Assembly: GCA_018819085.1 (NCBI GenBank)
Contig: JAHJQT010000021.1
Span: 1-15,287 of the forward strand
Source: Patescibacteria group bacterium
GTDB lineage: Bacteria > Patescibacteriota > Minisyncoccia > Portnoybacterales > UBA2143
Direction: 5' to 3'
Length of the DNA: 15,287 nucleotides
Under the pieces are notes generated by a model. It was not told the origin of the DNA. It did no database searches and saw nothing but the letters and a program-made list of their open reading frames with translations. Positions 7,355 through 14,308 of the stretch are shown here, piece by piece (position 1 is the first letter of the stretch; the number at the start of each line of letters is the position of its first letter). The translations under genes and the position numbers were made by a program.

Positions 7355-7480
7355 ATGAAAAGAAAAAGAAAGAATTGGTGGTTAAGACGCTTCTGGAACT
7401 ACATCGTAAAATCTAATTCCGGGCAAGGATGTAAAATCGGAATTCCGGAAAGAAAATTAGCATGGAGGGGCAGGAGGTAA
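7355..7480 (+). CDS. 41-residue very basic peptide at the end of the rplK operon
   Basis: This ORF begins MKRKRKNWWLRRFWNYIVKS and ends ERKLAWRGRR. It is rich in Lys, Arg and Trp with almost no acidic residues, which suggests nucleic-acid or ribosome binding rather than a membrane role. A strong SD, AAGGAGGG (7343-7350), lies 4 bases before the ATG, in contrast with the SD-less genes upstream. It starts 25 bases after rplK, and its stop codon sits in the loop of an intrinsic terminator. That makes it the last gene of the secE-nusG-rplK unit. I do not recognise a family. The start, SD and position support a real gene; function is unknown. Confidence 0.65.
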   Translation: MKRKRKNWWLRRFWNYIVKSNSGQGCKIGIPERKLAWRGRR

Positions 7481-7495
7481 CCCTGTCCTTTTCTG
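7468..7495 (+). terminator. intrinsic terminator after rplK and the basic peptide ORF
   Basis: Stem GGGCAGG (7468-7474) pairs with CCTGTCC (7482-7488) with one G-U, enclosing a 7-base loop that contains the ORF stop codon. TTTTCTGTTCTT follows. Translation to the stop would cover the left arm, so translation of the peptide may affect termination. Confidence 0.65.
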
Positions 7496-7526
7496 TTCTT
7501 AAACAATTTATAAGGAGGTAATTATC

Positions 7527-7991
7527 ATGGGAAGACCAAGTTGGGATAAGACGAGATTGGATTTAGTGAGAACAATATCTAAAAGGTCAGTATGTAAACA
7601 TTATAAGGTTGGCGTTTTATTTTACAGAGGTAAAAAGCCAATTGTTTTTGGTTATAATGGACCACCAGTAGGAGAGCCACATTGTGTGGAGGTTGGTTGT
7701 GCAAAAGAAGATGAGAAAGGTAATAAACTGCCGGCTGGATCTGGAAAATGTCGAGGTGCACATGCAGAAATGAATGCAATAACTAACGCTGCTTTAGAAG
7801 GAATCAATCTTAAAAATTGCGGAATTATTTGCACTTTTTCTCCATGCTATCCTTGTGCTAAGGAACTTATCAATTTGGGAATTTCTGAATTTGTTTATGA
7901 AATTCCTTATGATGATGAGAGAGAATCTTGTTTGGTAAAAGAACTTTTTGAACGGAGAGGAATAATTCTTCGACAAATTAAGGAGGGATAG
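7527..7991 (+). CDS. deoxycytidylate (dCMP) deaminase family protein
   Basis: A zinc-dependent deaminase of the cytidine/dCMP family, expected to convert dCMP to dUMP for thymidylate synthesis. In 154 residues the HAE motif (His79-Ala-Glu81) and the SPCYPC motif (Cys107, Cys110) supply the zinc ligands and catalytic Glu. Extra Cys residues (23, 53, 58, 75) could form a second metal site as in some dCMP deaminases. The start is fixed by SD TAAGGAGG about 10 bases before ATG 7527. The next gene, whose SD lies within this ORF's 3' end, is a thymidylate synthase, which fits a dCMP substrate. A ComEB-type or other nucleotide substrate remains possible, so no gene symbol is given. Confidence 0.9.
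   Translation: MGRPSWDKTRLDLVRTISKRSVCKHYKVGVLFYRGKKPIVFGYNGPPVGEPHCVEVGCAKEDEKGNKLPAGSGKCRGAHAEMNAITNAALEGINLKNCGIICTFSPCYPCAKELINLGISEFVYEIPYDDERESCLVKELFERRGIILRQIKEG
7980..7987 (+). promoter_or_regulatory. strong ribosome binding site deciding the thymidylate synthase start
   Basis: AAGGAGGG lies inside the end of the deaminase gene, 6 bases before ATG 7994 and 3 before GTG 7991. The spacing favours ATG 7994. Confidence 0.7.
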
Positions 7992-7993
7992 TG

Positions 7994-8815
7994 ATGGGCA
8001 TAGTAAAATATTTTGAAGCAACCACTCTTGGAGATGCTTGGTACCAGATTTTGTATAAAATAATGGACCAAGGCAGAGATTACTTGATTGACAAGGGAAG
8101 TTTTGAAGGTAGGCAAAGATTAGGATTATCTGTTATAGTGGAAATTAAATTTCCTGGAAAGAAGCCATTAGCTCCAATTATGCCAGAGGGCATGGACGTT
8201 TCTATTCCAACAACTGAAGAAGATATCAATGAATATTCTACATATTTAATGACTGCAGTTCGTCAGCCTCATGAGCATTATACCTATGGAGAAGATCTCC
8301 ATTGGTTAATTGATTGGGTTATTGATTATTACAAAAAAAATGGTTATGGGACGAATCGTTGCTATATGACAGTTGGTCGTCCTGAAACAGTTTTCTTTTA
8401 TGACCAAAGTGTTGATTATTCAGATGTTATCTTTGTTCAAGAGAGAGTTTCGGGTAAACAACCAAAACCGGTTTTGGGCCGTCAGATAACTAATCAGTGG
8501 AACAAGGATCCAGGAAATAAACCCAGTTCCCAATGTTTAAGAGGGATAGATACTTGGATTGACAATGAAAAGCTTCATTTTTGGGCATATTTCCGGTCAT
8601 GGGATCATTGGGGTGGCTTTCCAGTTAATTTGGGTGGTATTCAGCTAATGAAAGAGCATATGGCTGGAGAAATCGGAGTTCAGGATGGAGTTCTTATTGC
8701 TTCCAGCAAAGACCTTCATCTTTATGACCATGGTTGGAAAGAGGCATATAAACTGTACAGGAATTGGGAGAGAGTAGATGAATTTTTGAACAAGTCAACA
8801 GAAGAAAAAGGTTGA
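7994..8815 (+). CDS. thymidylate synthase, archaeal/methanogen-like type
   Basis: Methylates dUMP to dTMP with methylene-folate as carbon donor. The 273 residues diverge from E. coli ThyA, but the catalytic set falls at identical spacings. Cys181, Arg201-Ser202-x-Asp204, Asn212, His242 and Tyr244 correspond to E. coli C146, R166, S167, D169, N177, H207 and Y209. The key segments are SSQCLRGIDTW, FRSWDHWGGFPVN and KDLHLYDHGW. The form FRSWD-x-WGGFPxN recalls archaeal/methanogen thymidylate synthases rather than common bacterial ThyA; this is from memory of the family. The N-terminal 80 residues are not ThyA-like. An upstream GTG at 7991 overlaps the deaminase stop, but ATG 7994 has better SD spacing. 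No dihydrofolate reductase gene is in the window. Confidence 0.85.
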   Translation: MGIVKYFEATTLGDAWYQILYKIMDQGRDYLIDKGSFEGRQRLGLSVIVEIKFPGKKPLAPIMPEGMDVSIPTTEEDINEYSTYLMTAVRQPHEHYTYGEDLHWLIDWVIDYYKKNGYGTNRCYMTVGRPETVFFYDQSVDYSDVIFVQERVSGKQPKPVLGRQITNQWNKDPGNKPSSQCLRGIDTWIDNEKLHFWAYFRSWDHWGGFPVNLGGIQLMKEHMAGEIGVQDGVLIASSKDLHLYDHGWKEAYKLYRNWERVDEFLNKSTEEKG

Positions 8816-8833
8816 AAAAAAGGAGGTGTAGAT

Positions 8834-9088
8834 ATGAAACAGTGTTTGTATTGTCAATACCGACTTTTTTTAAAGCCATTGTCTGATGAAGGCTTTACAT
8901 ATTGTTGGGCGCATGGAGAAAGAGTTGGAAATATTGATTTAGCAACCGGTGTAAGTCCTGCTGTTGAAAGACATGGTTTAAATAATGTTCCTTGTAGAAA
9001 GTTTTACGGAGGAACGAGTATTTGTACTCCAGTAATGAAAGAAAATGGAGAGCGTTTTTTAAGAAATATTTTCAGAATGGAGGGATAG
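8834..9088 (+). CDS. 84-residue Cys-rich protein, possible zinc ribbon, unknown function
   Basis: A small soluble protein starting MKQCLYCQYR. Cysteines at 4, 7, 24, 54 and 64, plus His27, suggest a metal-binding knuckle (CxxC at the N-terminus, then CWAH). No signal peptide or membrane segment is seen, and I do not recognise the family. The SD AAAGGAGG ends 7 bases before ATG 8834. It lies 18 bases after the thymidylate synthase gene and just before a terminator, so it belongs to the same cassette and may act in or regulate nucleotide metabolism; that is an inference from position only. Confidence 0.75.
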   Translation: MKQCLYCQYRLFLKPLSDEGFTYCWAHGERVGNIDLATGVSPAVERHGLNNVPCRKFYGGTSICTPVMKENGERFLRNIFRMEG

Positions 9089-9097
9089 TGAATTTTG

Positions 9098-9137
9098 AGT
9101 CCTGCTTGAGTTAATCTCTCGCAGGACTTTATTTTTT
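9098..9137 (+). terminator. intrinsic terminator closing the dTMP cassette
   Basis: AGTCCTGC (9098-9105) pairs perfectly with GCAGGACT (9121-9128) across a 15-base loop, followed by TTATTTTTT. It lies 9 bases after the Cys-rich ORF. Confidence 0.85.
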
Positions 9138-9164
9138 ACCAATTTTGTTATAGCATTAAGTAAT

Positions 9165-9704
9165 ATGATTTTAGGAATAGATAAATTACATAAATTAGTT
9201 AAAGAAAAGAAGCTAGTTGAGAATCTCTGTGAGCGTGAATTAAAAAATCCAGAAGGAGCTGGGTTTGATTTAAGATTGGGTGAAATTTATAAATTAAAAG
9301 GTAATTCTTTTTTAGGTATTGATGAGAGAAAAACTCCAGAAATAGAACTTGTTGCAAAATTTAATCAAAAAAAGGAACAAAGCTTTGTTTTTAAACCAGG
9401 TGATTATTATTTAATGAAAACCATTGAAAAAGTAAATACGCCTGATGATATTTTAATACTTTTTAGACCTCGAACTACTATTTTTCGTTCTGGGATGACT
9501 ATCGTGACAGGTAACGTTTCTCCTGGATATTGTGGAGAATTAACTTTTGGAATTGTTAATCTTGGTTCAATTGATGTGAAAATTGAACTAGGAGCTAGAG
9601 TTATTCACTCTATGTTTTATAAAATTGAGGGAAAGACTAATTTATATCGTGGGCAATGGCAAGGAGGTAGAGTAACTACTAATAAAAAAGAAAAACAGGT
9701 TTGA
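9165..9704 (+). CDS. dCTP deaminase/dUTPase-fold protein with altered active site
   Basis: A 179-residue member of the trimeric Dcd/dUTPase superfamily. GAGFDLRLGE (31-40), FRPRTTIFRSG (100-110), PGYCGELTFGIVNLG (120-134) and the C-terminal YRGQWQGGR are characteristic. Arg103 and Arg108 align with E. coli Dcd R110 and R115. However, the general-base Glu138 aligns with Gly129, and Asp128 aligns with Ser119, so neither usual catalytic acid is in place. Assigning dCTP deaminase or dUTPase activity is therefore uncertain. No SD precedes ATG 9165. An extended -10-like TG-T-TATAGC lies about 15 bases upstream. It heads a plus-strand run with glyA, folD and gatB. Confidence 0.8.
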   Translation: MILGIDKLHKLVKEKKLVENLCERELKNPEGAGFDLRLGEIYKLKGNSFLGIDERKTPEIELVAKFNQKKEQSFVFKPGDYYLMKTIEKVNTPDDILILFRPRTTIFRSGMTIVTGNVSPGYCGELTFGIVNLGSIDVKIELGARVIHSMFYKIEGKTNLYRGQWQGGRVTTNKKEKQV

Positions 9705-9707
9705 TTT

Positions 9708-10946
9708 ATGATTAATTTTCTTAAAAAGACAGATTTGAAAATAAATAATTTAATCAGACAGGAATTTGAGCGCCATAATGAGGGGCTTAATTTGATTGCA
9801 TCTGATAATTATACAAGTTTAGCTGTGCGTAGTGCAGTTGGAAGTATTTTAAGCGCTCGTTATGCCGAGGGCTATCCTGAAAAAAGATATTATTCTGGAC
9901 AACAATTCATTGATCAGATTGAAAAAATAGCAATTGCTCGGGCTAAAAAAGTATTTTCTGCAAATTTTGCTAATGTTCAACCTCATTCAGGTTCGCAGGC
10001 AAATCAAGCAGTATATTTTGCTCTACTTAAGCCAGGCGACACTGTCTTATCAATGAAAATTGATCAAGGAGGTCATTTATCTCATGGTTCTCCAGTAAAT
10101 TTTTCTGGTTCTTTATATAACTTTATTTTCTACGGAGTTGATAAAAAAACAGAACAAATAGATTTTAATGAAGTTAGGAAGATTGCTAAAAGTAAAAAAC
10201 CAAAATTAATTATTGCCGGAGCATCAAGTTATTCTCGTCAGATTGATTTTTCTAAATTTGGAAAAATAGCTAAAGAAACAGGATCTTATTTAATGGCTGA
10301 TATTGCTCATATCGCAGGTTTAGTTGCAGCTGATTTACATCCACATCCTTTTCCTTATTGTGATGTAGTTACAATGACTACTCATAAAACATTGCGTGGA
10401 TCTCGTGGAGGATTAATTCTTTCTAAAGATAAAGAAATAGCTGAAAAAATTGATAAAGCTATTTTTCCAGGATTACAAGGTGGTCCTTTGCAAAATGAAA
10501 TTGCAGGTAAGGCAGTTGCCTTAAAAGAGGCGCAACAGAAAAAATTTGTTGATTATCAAAAACAAGTTATTAAAAATGCTAAAGTTCTAGCTGATGTATT
10601 CGTAGAGAATGGGTTTGATTTAGTTTCTGGTGGTACTGATAATCATCTTATTTTAATAAACTTAACTAAATTAGGTCTCTCTGGAAAAAAAGTTCAAGAA
10701 GCGCTCGAATTAGCTAATCTTTATGTTAATCGTAATATGATTCCTTATGATACACGTTCTAAATGGGAAACATCTGGAGTTAGAATTGGTACACCATGCG
10801 TAACTACAAAAGGATTAAAAGAAAAAGAAATGAAACAGGTTGCTTCTTTTGTTATAAGAATAATTAAAAATATTAATAACAAAGAAATAAGACGAAAAGT
10901 TAAAGAAGAAGTTATTAAATTATCAAAAAAATTTCCTATTTTATGA
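9708..10946 (+). CDS. glyA: serine hydroxymethyltransferase
   Basis: A PLP enzyme converting serine plus tetrahydrofolate to glycine plus methylene-tetrahydrofolate in the cytoplasm, the one-carbon donor for thymidylate synthase. The 412 residues match the usual length. NLIASDNYTS and AEGYPEKRYYSG near the N-terminus, PHSGSQANQAVY, MADIAHIAGLVA, and the PLP-lysine motif TMTTHKTLRGSRGG (Lys227) are all present, as is GVRIGTPCVTTKG near the C-terminus. It starts 4 bases after the Dcd-like gene and its TGA overlaps the folD ATG, so the genes are probably co-translated. Confidence 0.98.
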   Translation: MINFLKKTDLKINNLIRQEFERHNEGLNLIASDNYTSLAVRSAVGSILSARYAEGYPEKRYYSGQQFIDQIEKIAIARAKKVFSANFANVQPHSGSQANQAVYFALLKPGDTVLSMKIDQGGHLSHGSPVNFSGSLYNFIFYGVDKKTEQIDFNEVRKIAKSKKPKLIIAGASSYSRQIDFSKFGKIAKETGSYLMADIAHIAGLVAADLHPHPFPYCDVVTMTTHKTLRGSRGGLILSKDKEIAEKIDKAIFPGLQGGPLQNEIAGKAVALKEAQQKKFVDYQKQVIKNAKVLADVFVENGFDLVSGGTDNHLILINLTKLGLSGKKVQEALELANLYVNRNMIPYDTRSKWETSGVRIGTPCVTTKGLKEKEMKQVASFVIRIIKNINNKEIRRKVKEEVIKLSKKFPIL

Positions 10947-11725
10947 AAATTATCAATGGTAAAAAAATAGCTCATAGAATATTAGAAGATTTAAAAAAAG
11001 AAATTAAGAAACAAAAGATTAAGCCGCGATTAGCTGTAATTCTTGTCGGTCATAATCCAGCGTCGTGTTTGTATGTTAAAATAAAAGAGAAAGTAGGGCA
11101 GAGTATAGGGATTGAAATAGAAAAGCATTTTCTATCTAGTAAAACAAAAGAATGGGAAATCATAAATATTATTGATACTTTAAATAATAATAATAAAATA
11201 AATGGTATTTTAGTTCAATTACCATTGCCTCAAGGTCTTTCAACTGATAGAATTATAAAGGAAATAAGCATTAAAAAAGATGTGGATGGTTTTTTGTCTG
11301 AAAGTAGATTTGAATCTCCTTTTATTTTAGCTATTTATGAAGCAATTAAAGCAACAGGCGAGGATTTAAAGAATAAAAAAATAATTGCTTTAGTTAATTC
11401 TGATATTTTTGGAAAGAAATTAGAATCGAAATTAGGCGCAAAGTATGTCATAGGTTCTTCAAGCTTAGCTTTCAGAATGACAAAACAAGCAGATATTTTA
11501 ATTACTGCTTTGGGTTGTCCAGGAATTATCAAGGGCGATATGATAAAAAAAGATGTTATTCTAATTGACGGGGGAATTAGCAAAATAGATGATAAGATAA
11601 TAGGAGATATTGATGCAGAAAATGTTAAAGATAAAGCAAAGTGGCTTTCACCTGTACCTGGAGGATTAGGCCCATTAACAGTCGCTTTTTTAATGAAGAA
11701 CGTTATTGAAGCAAATAAAATATGA
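10943..11725 (+). CDS. folD: FolD-family methylenetetrahydrofolate dehydrogenase/cyclohydrolase (divergent)
   Basis: Normally interconverts methylene-, methenyl- and formyl-tetrahydrofolate using NADP. At 260 residues it is 20-30 shorter than usual. The catalytic trio is intact at canonical spacing: Tyr44/Lys48 (LYVKIK), Gln92 (GILVQLPLP) and Asp115 (KDVDGF), equivalent to E. coli K54, Q98 and D121. PGGLGPLT near the C-terminus is also typical. In contrast, the loop after Asp115 is shortened, the PCTPxG motif reads FESPFI, and the nucleotide-binding G-R/A-S-x-x-V-G-x-P motif reads VNSDIFGKK. The dehydrogenase half may be weakened or use its cofactor differently. It overlaps glyA and gatB by four bases each. 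Confidence 0.9.
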   Translation: MKIINGKKIAHRILEDLKKEIKKQKIKPRLAVILVGHNPASCLYVKIKEKVGQSIGIEIEKHFLSSKTKEWEIINIIDTLNNNNKINGILVQLPLPQGLSTDRIIKEISIKKDVDGFLSESRFESPFILAIYEAIKATGEDLKNKKIIALVNSDIFGKKLESKLGAKYVIGSSSLAFRMTKQADILITALGCPGIIKGDMIKKDVILIDGGISKIDDKIIGDIDAENVKDKAKWLSPVPGGLGPLTVAFLMKNVIEANKI

Positions 11726-13176
11726 AATATATACCAGTTATTGGATTAGAAATACATGCAGAATTAAAAACAAAGAGCAAAATGTTCTGTGATTGTTTAA
11801 ATGATCCAGAAGAAAAAGAACCAAATACTAATATTTGTCCTATTTGCATGGGTCATCCTGGAACATTGCCTGTGATCAATAATAAGGCAGTTAAATTTGT
11901 TGTAAAAACAGCTTTGTCTTTAAATTGTCAAATTCCTGAATCTTCAAGATTTGATCGTAAAAATTATTTTTATCCTGATTTACCTAAGGCATATCAAATT
12001 TCTCAGCTTTATGCTCCTTTATCAGTCAAAGGATTTTTAAGTATCAATGGAAATAAAATAAGGATTAAAGAAATTCATTTAGAGGAAGATACTGGGAAAT
12101 TAAATCATTTGCAAGGAGAAAATTCTTCTTTAGTTGATTTCAATCGTGCTGGAAGACCATTAATGGAATTAGTTACAGAACCTGATATTGTTTCTGGTGA
12201 AGAGGCAAGGCGATTTTGTGAAGAATTAAGATTAATTTTTCGTTATCTAAATGTTTCAGAAGCTAATATGGAAAAAGGGCAAATGCGCTGTGAAGTTAAT
12301 ATTTCTTTAGGATTAAATAAAAAAAAATTAGGCACTAAAGTAGAAATAAAAAATCTTAATTCTTTTCGTGCAGTTGAACGTTCTGTAAATTATGAAATTA
12401 AAAGACAAGCAGATTTACTTGATTCTGATGATAAGGTTATTCAAGAAACAAGAGGTTGGGATGAGAATAAACAAGTAACTTTTTCTCAGCGTACAAAAGA
12501 AGGAGCGCAGGATTATCGTTATTTTCCTGAACCTGATTTACCTCCATTGACTAATATGTCAAAGGTTAGTGCTAAAGCTTCTTCTGAAATTCCTGAATTA
12601 CCTCAAGCAAAAAGAGAAAGATTTCTTGATGAATATAAGATACCTCAATCAGATATAGATGTTTTAGTTAGTAATAAAAATTTAGCTGATTATTTTGAAC
12701 AGGTAATTTCTGAATTAAAAACATGGTTGAAAATAAAGTCCATTGGTGATAAACAAGCACTTGTTAAATTAACTGTTAATTATTTATTAACTGAATTACA
12801 AAAATTACTTATTGATGATGGTTTGAAAATAGAAAAATGTAAAATTAGTCCCGAAAATTTTGCTGAATTTATAACTTTAATTGAGCAGAAGGAAATTTCA
12901 AGTTCAGCTGCTCAAACAGTTTTGAAAGAAATGCTTAAAACAGGAGCAGATCCTTCTAATATTGTAGATGATAAAGAATTAAAGCAAGTTAGCGATAAAG
13001 ATGCTTTATCTAAAATAGCTAAGCAAGTTGTTAGTGATAATCCAAAACCAGTTAAGGATTATAAGGAAGGAAAGGAAAGTGCTTTACAATTTTTAGTAGG
13101 CAAGGTTATGGCTGCAAGTAAGGGGCAGGCAAATCCAGAAATAGCTAGAGAGCTATTAAAGAAACAATTGGATTAA
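11722..13176 (+). CDS. gatB: Asp-tRNA(Asn)/Glu-tRNA(Gln) amidotransferase subunit B
   Basis: The kinase-like subunit of GatCAB, which activates misacylated Glu-tRNA-Gln or Asp-tRNA-Asn for amidation. The 484 residues include VIGLEIHAELKTKSKMFC at the start and four zinc Cys at 23, 25, 39 and 42. LEEDTGKL, FNRAGRPLMELVTEPD, MRCEVNISL, EIKNLNSFRAVERS and DYRYFPEPDLPPL follow. A YqeY-like helical tail follows from about residue 330. Length is normal. Neither gatA nor gatC is adjacent. Its 3' end overlaps the opposing miaA gene by 21 bases. Confidence 0.98.
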   Translation: MKYIPVIGLEIHAELKTKSKMFCDCLNDPEEKEPNTNICPICMGHPGTLPVINNKAVKFVVKTALSLNCQIPESSRFDRKNYFYPDLPKAYQISQLYAPLSVKGFLSINGNKIRIKEIHLEEDTGKLNHLQGENSSLVDFNRAGRPLMELVTEPDIVSGEEARRFCEELRLIFRYLNVSEANMEKGQMRCEVNISLGLNKKKLGTKVEIKNLNSFRAVERSVNYEIKRQADLLDSDDKVIQETRGWDENKQVTFSQRTKEGAQDYRYFPEPDLPPLTNMSKVSAKASSEIPELPQAKRERFLDEYKIPQSDIDVLVSNKNLADYFEQVISELKTWLKIKSIGDKQALVKLTVNYLLTELQKLLIDDGLKIEKCKISPENFAEFITLIEQKEISSSAAQTVLKEMLKTGADPSNIVDDKELKQVSDKDALSKIAKQVVSDNPKPVKDYKEGKESALQFLVGKVMAASKGQANPEIARELLKKQLD

Positions 13177-14043
13177 TTTTTCAGCTTCAGAATAATTTTT
13201 AATCCATTTTATAGTTTTATCACGTTTAAACCAGGTCATTTGTCTTTTAGCATATTGACGAGTATGTATTTTAATTAATTCTTTAGCTTGGTCTAAATTA
13301 ATTTTATTGTTTAAATAAGATATAATTTCTTGATATCCAATTCCACTCATTGAATACGGTTTATCGCCGTATTTTTTTAATAACTTCTTATTTTCTTTAA
13401 TCAATCCGTTTTTAATCATTTTTTCAATTCTTTTAATTATTTTCTGTTCTAGATTTTTTGTATTTAATTTAATTCCTATTTGTAAGGTATTAAAAATTGA
13501 TTTATTCTTCTTCCTTTGCTCTGAAAATGGTTTTTTAGTTAATAAACAAATTTCTAAAGCTCTGATTAATCTTCTTTTGTTTTTTAGATCAATAATTTTT
13601 AATGCTTTTGAATCCAGTTTTTTTAATTTATTAATTAATTCTTGATTAGTTAGTTTTTCTAATTTATTTCTTAATTTTTTATCTGGTTTAGTTTCTGGAA
13701 TTTTTAAGTTATCAACAATAGATTGAATGTATAGTCCGGTTCCTCCTACTAATAATGGAAGCTTATTTCTTTTTTGAATATCTTTAATAATTTTTATTGT
13801 TTTCTTTTGAAACTGAGCTAATGTGAATTTTTGATTTGGTTTTACAATATCAATCATATAATGGGGGACGCCTGACATCTCTTTTTTTATTATCTTAGCA
13901 GTGCCAATATTCATTTCTTTATAGATTTGCCTAGAGTCAGCTGAAATAATTTCTCCGTTGAATTTTTGGGCAAGTTTAATAGCCAGGTCTGATTTACCTG
14001 AAGCTGTTGGTCCAAGAATGATGATTAGTTTGTTGTGTGACAT
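13156..14043 (-). CDS. miaA: tRNA dimethylallyltransferase
   Basis: Transfers dimethylallyl from DMAPP to N6 of A37 in tRNAs reading UNN codons. The 295 residues contain the P-loop GPTASGKS (11-18), EIISADSRQIYKEMNIGTAK, GVPHYMIDIV, LLVGGTGLYIQSI and the C-terminal RQYAKRQMTWFKRD motif. The length is typical. The ATG (14043-14041) has no SD. Upstream is a palindromic repeat block and then the miaB 3' end, on the same strand. MiaB performs the next step on the same nucleotide, so a former miaB-miaA operon seems to have been separated by inserted sequence. The 3' end overlaps gatB convergently. Confidence 0.97.
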   Translation of the reverse strand: MSHNKLIIILGPTASGKSDLAIKLAQKFNGEIISADSRQIYKEMNIGTAKIIKKEMSGVPHYMIDIVKPNQKFTLAQFQKKTIKIIKDIQKRNKLPLLVGGTGLYIQSIVDNLKIPETKPDKKLRNKLEKLTNQELINKLKKLDSKALKIIDLKNKRRLIRALEICLLTKKPFSEQRKKNKSIFNTLQIGIKLNTKNLEQKIIKRIEKMIKNGLIKENKKLLKKYGDKPYSMSGIGYQEIISYLNNKINLDQAKELIKIHTRQYAKRQMTWFKRDKTIKWIKNYSEAEKLIQLFL

Positions 14044-14134
14044 AATGAATAGGACGCTGCCTTGAGAGCTACATCCCTTACGCTCGGAGGGCGGAAGGGT
14101 GTACTCGTCAAGGCGTGTCCTATGAATGAATAGG
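14044..14134. repeat. large palindromic element flanked by a 10-bp direct repeat
   Basis: ATAGGAC...CCCTT (14049-14079) pairs with AAGGG...GTCCTAT (14095-14123) over nearly 30 positions with a few mismatches and bulges, leaving a GC-rich loop. The sequence AATGAATAGG occurs at 14044-14053 and again at 14125-14134, at either side of the palindrome. That resembles a target-site duplication but overlaps the left arm by five bases. Confidence 0.65.
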
Positions 14135-14215
14135 TGCCTTTAAGAAATCTGACCAGGCACGGCCTTATTCGCACAACCTTGCTTCGCAAGGATGTAGCTC
14201 TGTAAGGCCACGCCT
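14051..14215. repeat. three copies of a ~28-bp repeat forming MITE-like inverted ends
   Basis: Copy A (14051-14079, minus), copy B (14095-14121, plus) and copy C (14188-14215, plus) share the pattern AAGG-(G)-RTGTA-(G)-CTC, a short variable stretch, then AAGGC and a GC-rich end closing in CCT. A and C are inverted copies lying at the outer edges, as terminal inverted repeats of a ~165-bp element would. No ORF of its own is visible. It is probably non-autonomous or a REP-like structure; mobility is inferred. Confidence 0.55.
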
Positions 14216-14216
14216 G
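14154..14216. repeat. second palindrome with nested hairpin
   Basis: CAGGC (14154-14158) plus GGCCTTA (14161-14167) pair with TAAGGCC (14203-14209) plus GCCTG (14212-14216) around an AC/AC internal loop. Inside sits CCTTGC-TTC-GCAAGG (14177-14191). A competing stem GTGCCT (14134-14139) with AGGCAC (14155-14160) is also possible. Confidence 0.6.
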
Positions 14217-14253
14217 CCCATCTTTCTAAGGCAAGTTGATTTTCAAAAATCTC

Positions 14254-14281
14254 TTGACAAAATATTACAGATGTGTATAAT
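14254..14281 (+). promoter_or_regulatory. near-consensus sigma-70 promoter of the intergenic unit
   Basis: Perfect TTGACA (14254-14259) and perfect TATAAT (14276-14281) separated by 16 bases. It is the best promoter match in the window. Transcription should begin near 14288 on the plus strand, opposite to miaA and miaB. Confidence 0.85.
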
Positions 14282-14308
14282 GGAGATAGTTGATGTAATG
14301 CCTTGCGT

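Noticed and set aside
7579..8116. Several minus-strand ORFs opposite the deaminase and thymidylate synthase genes
   Set aside because: They are antisense to two clearly recognisable enzymes with strong SD sites and show no motifs.
14044..14216. CRISPR array
   Set aside because: The repeats are few, diverged, inverted relative to each other and irregularly spaced, with no spacer pattern or cas genes.
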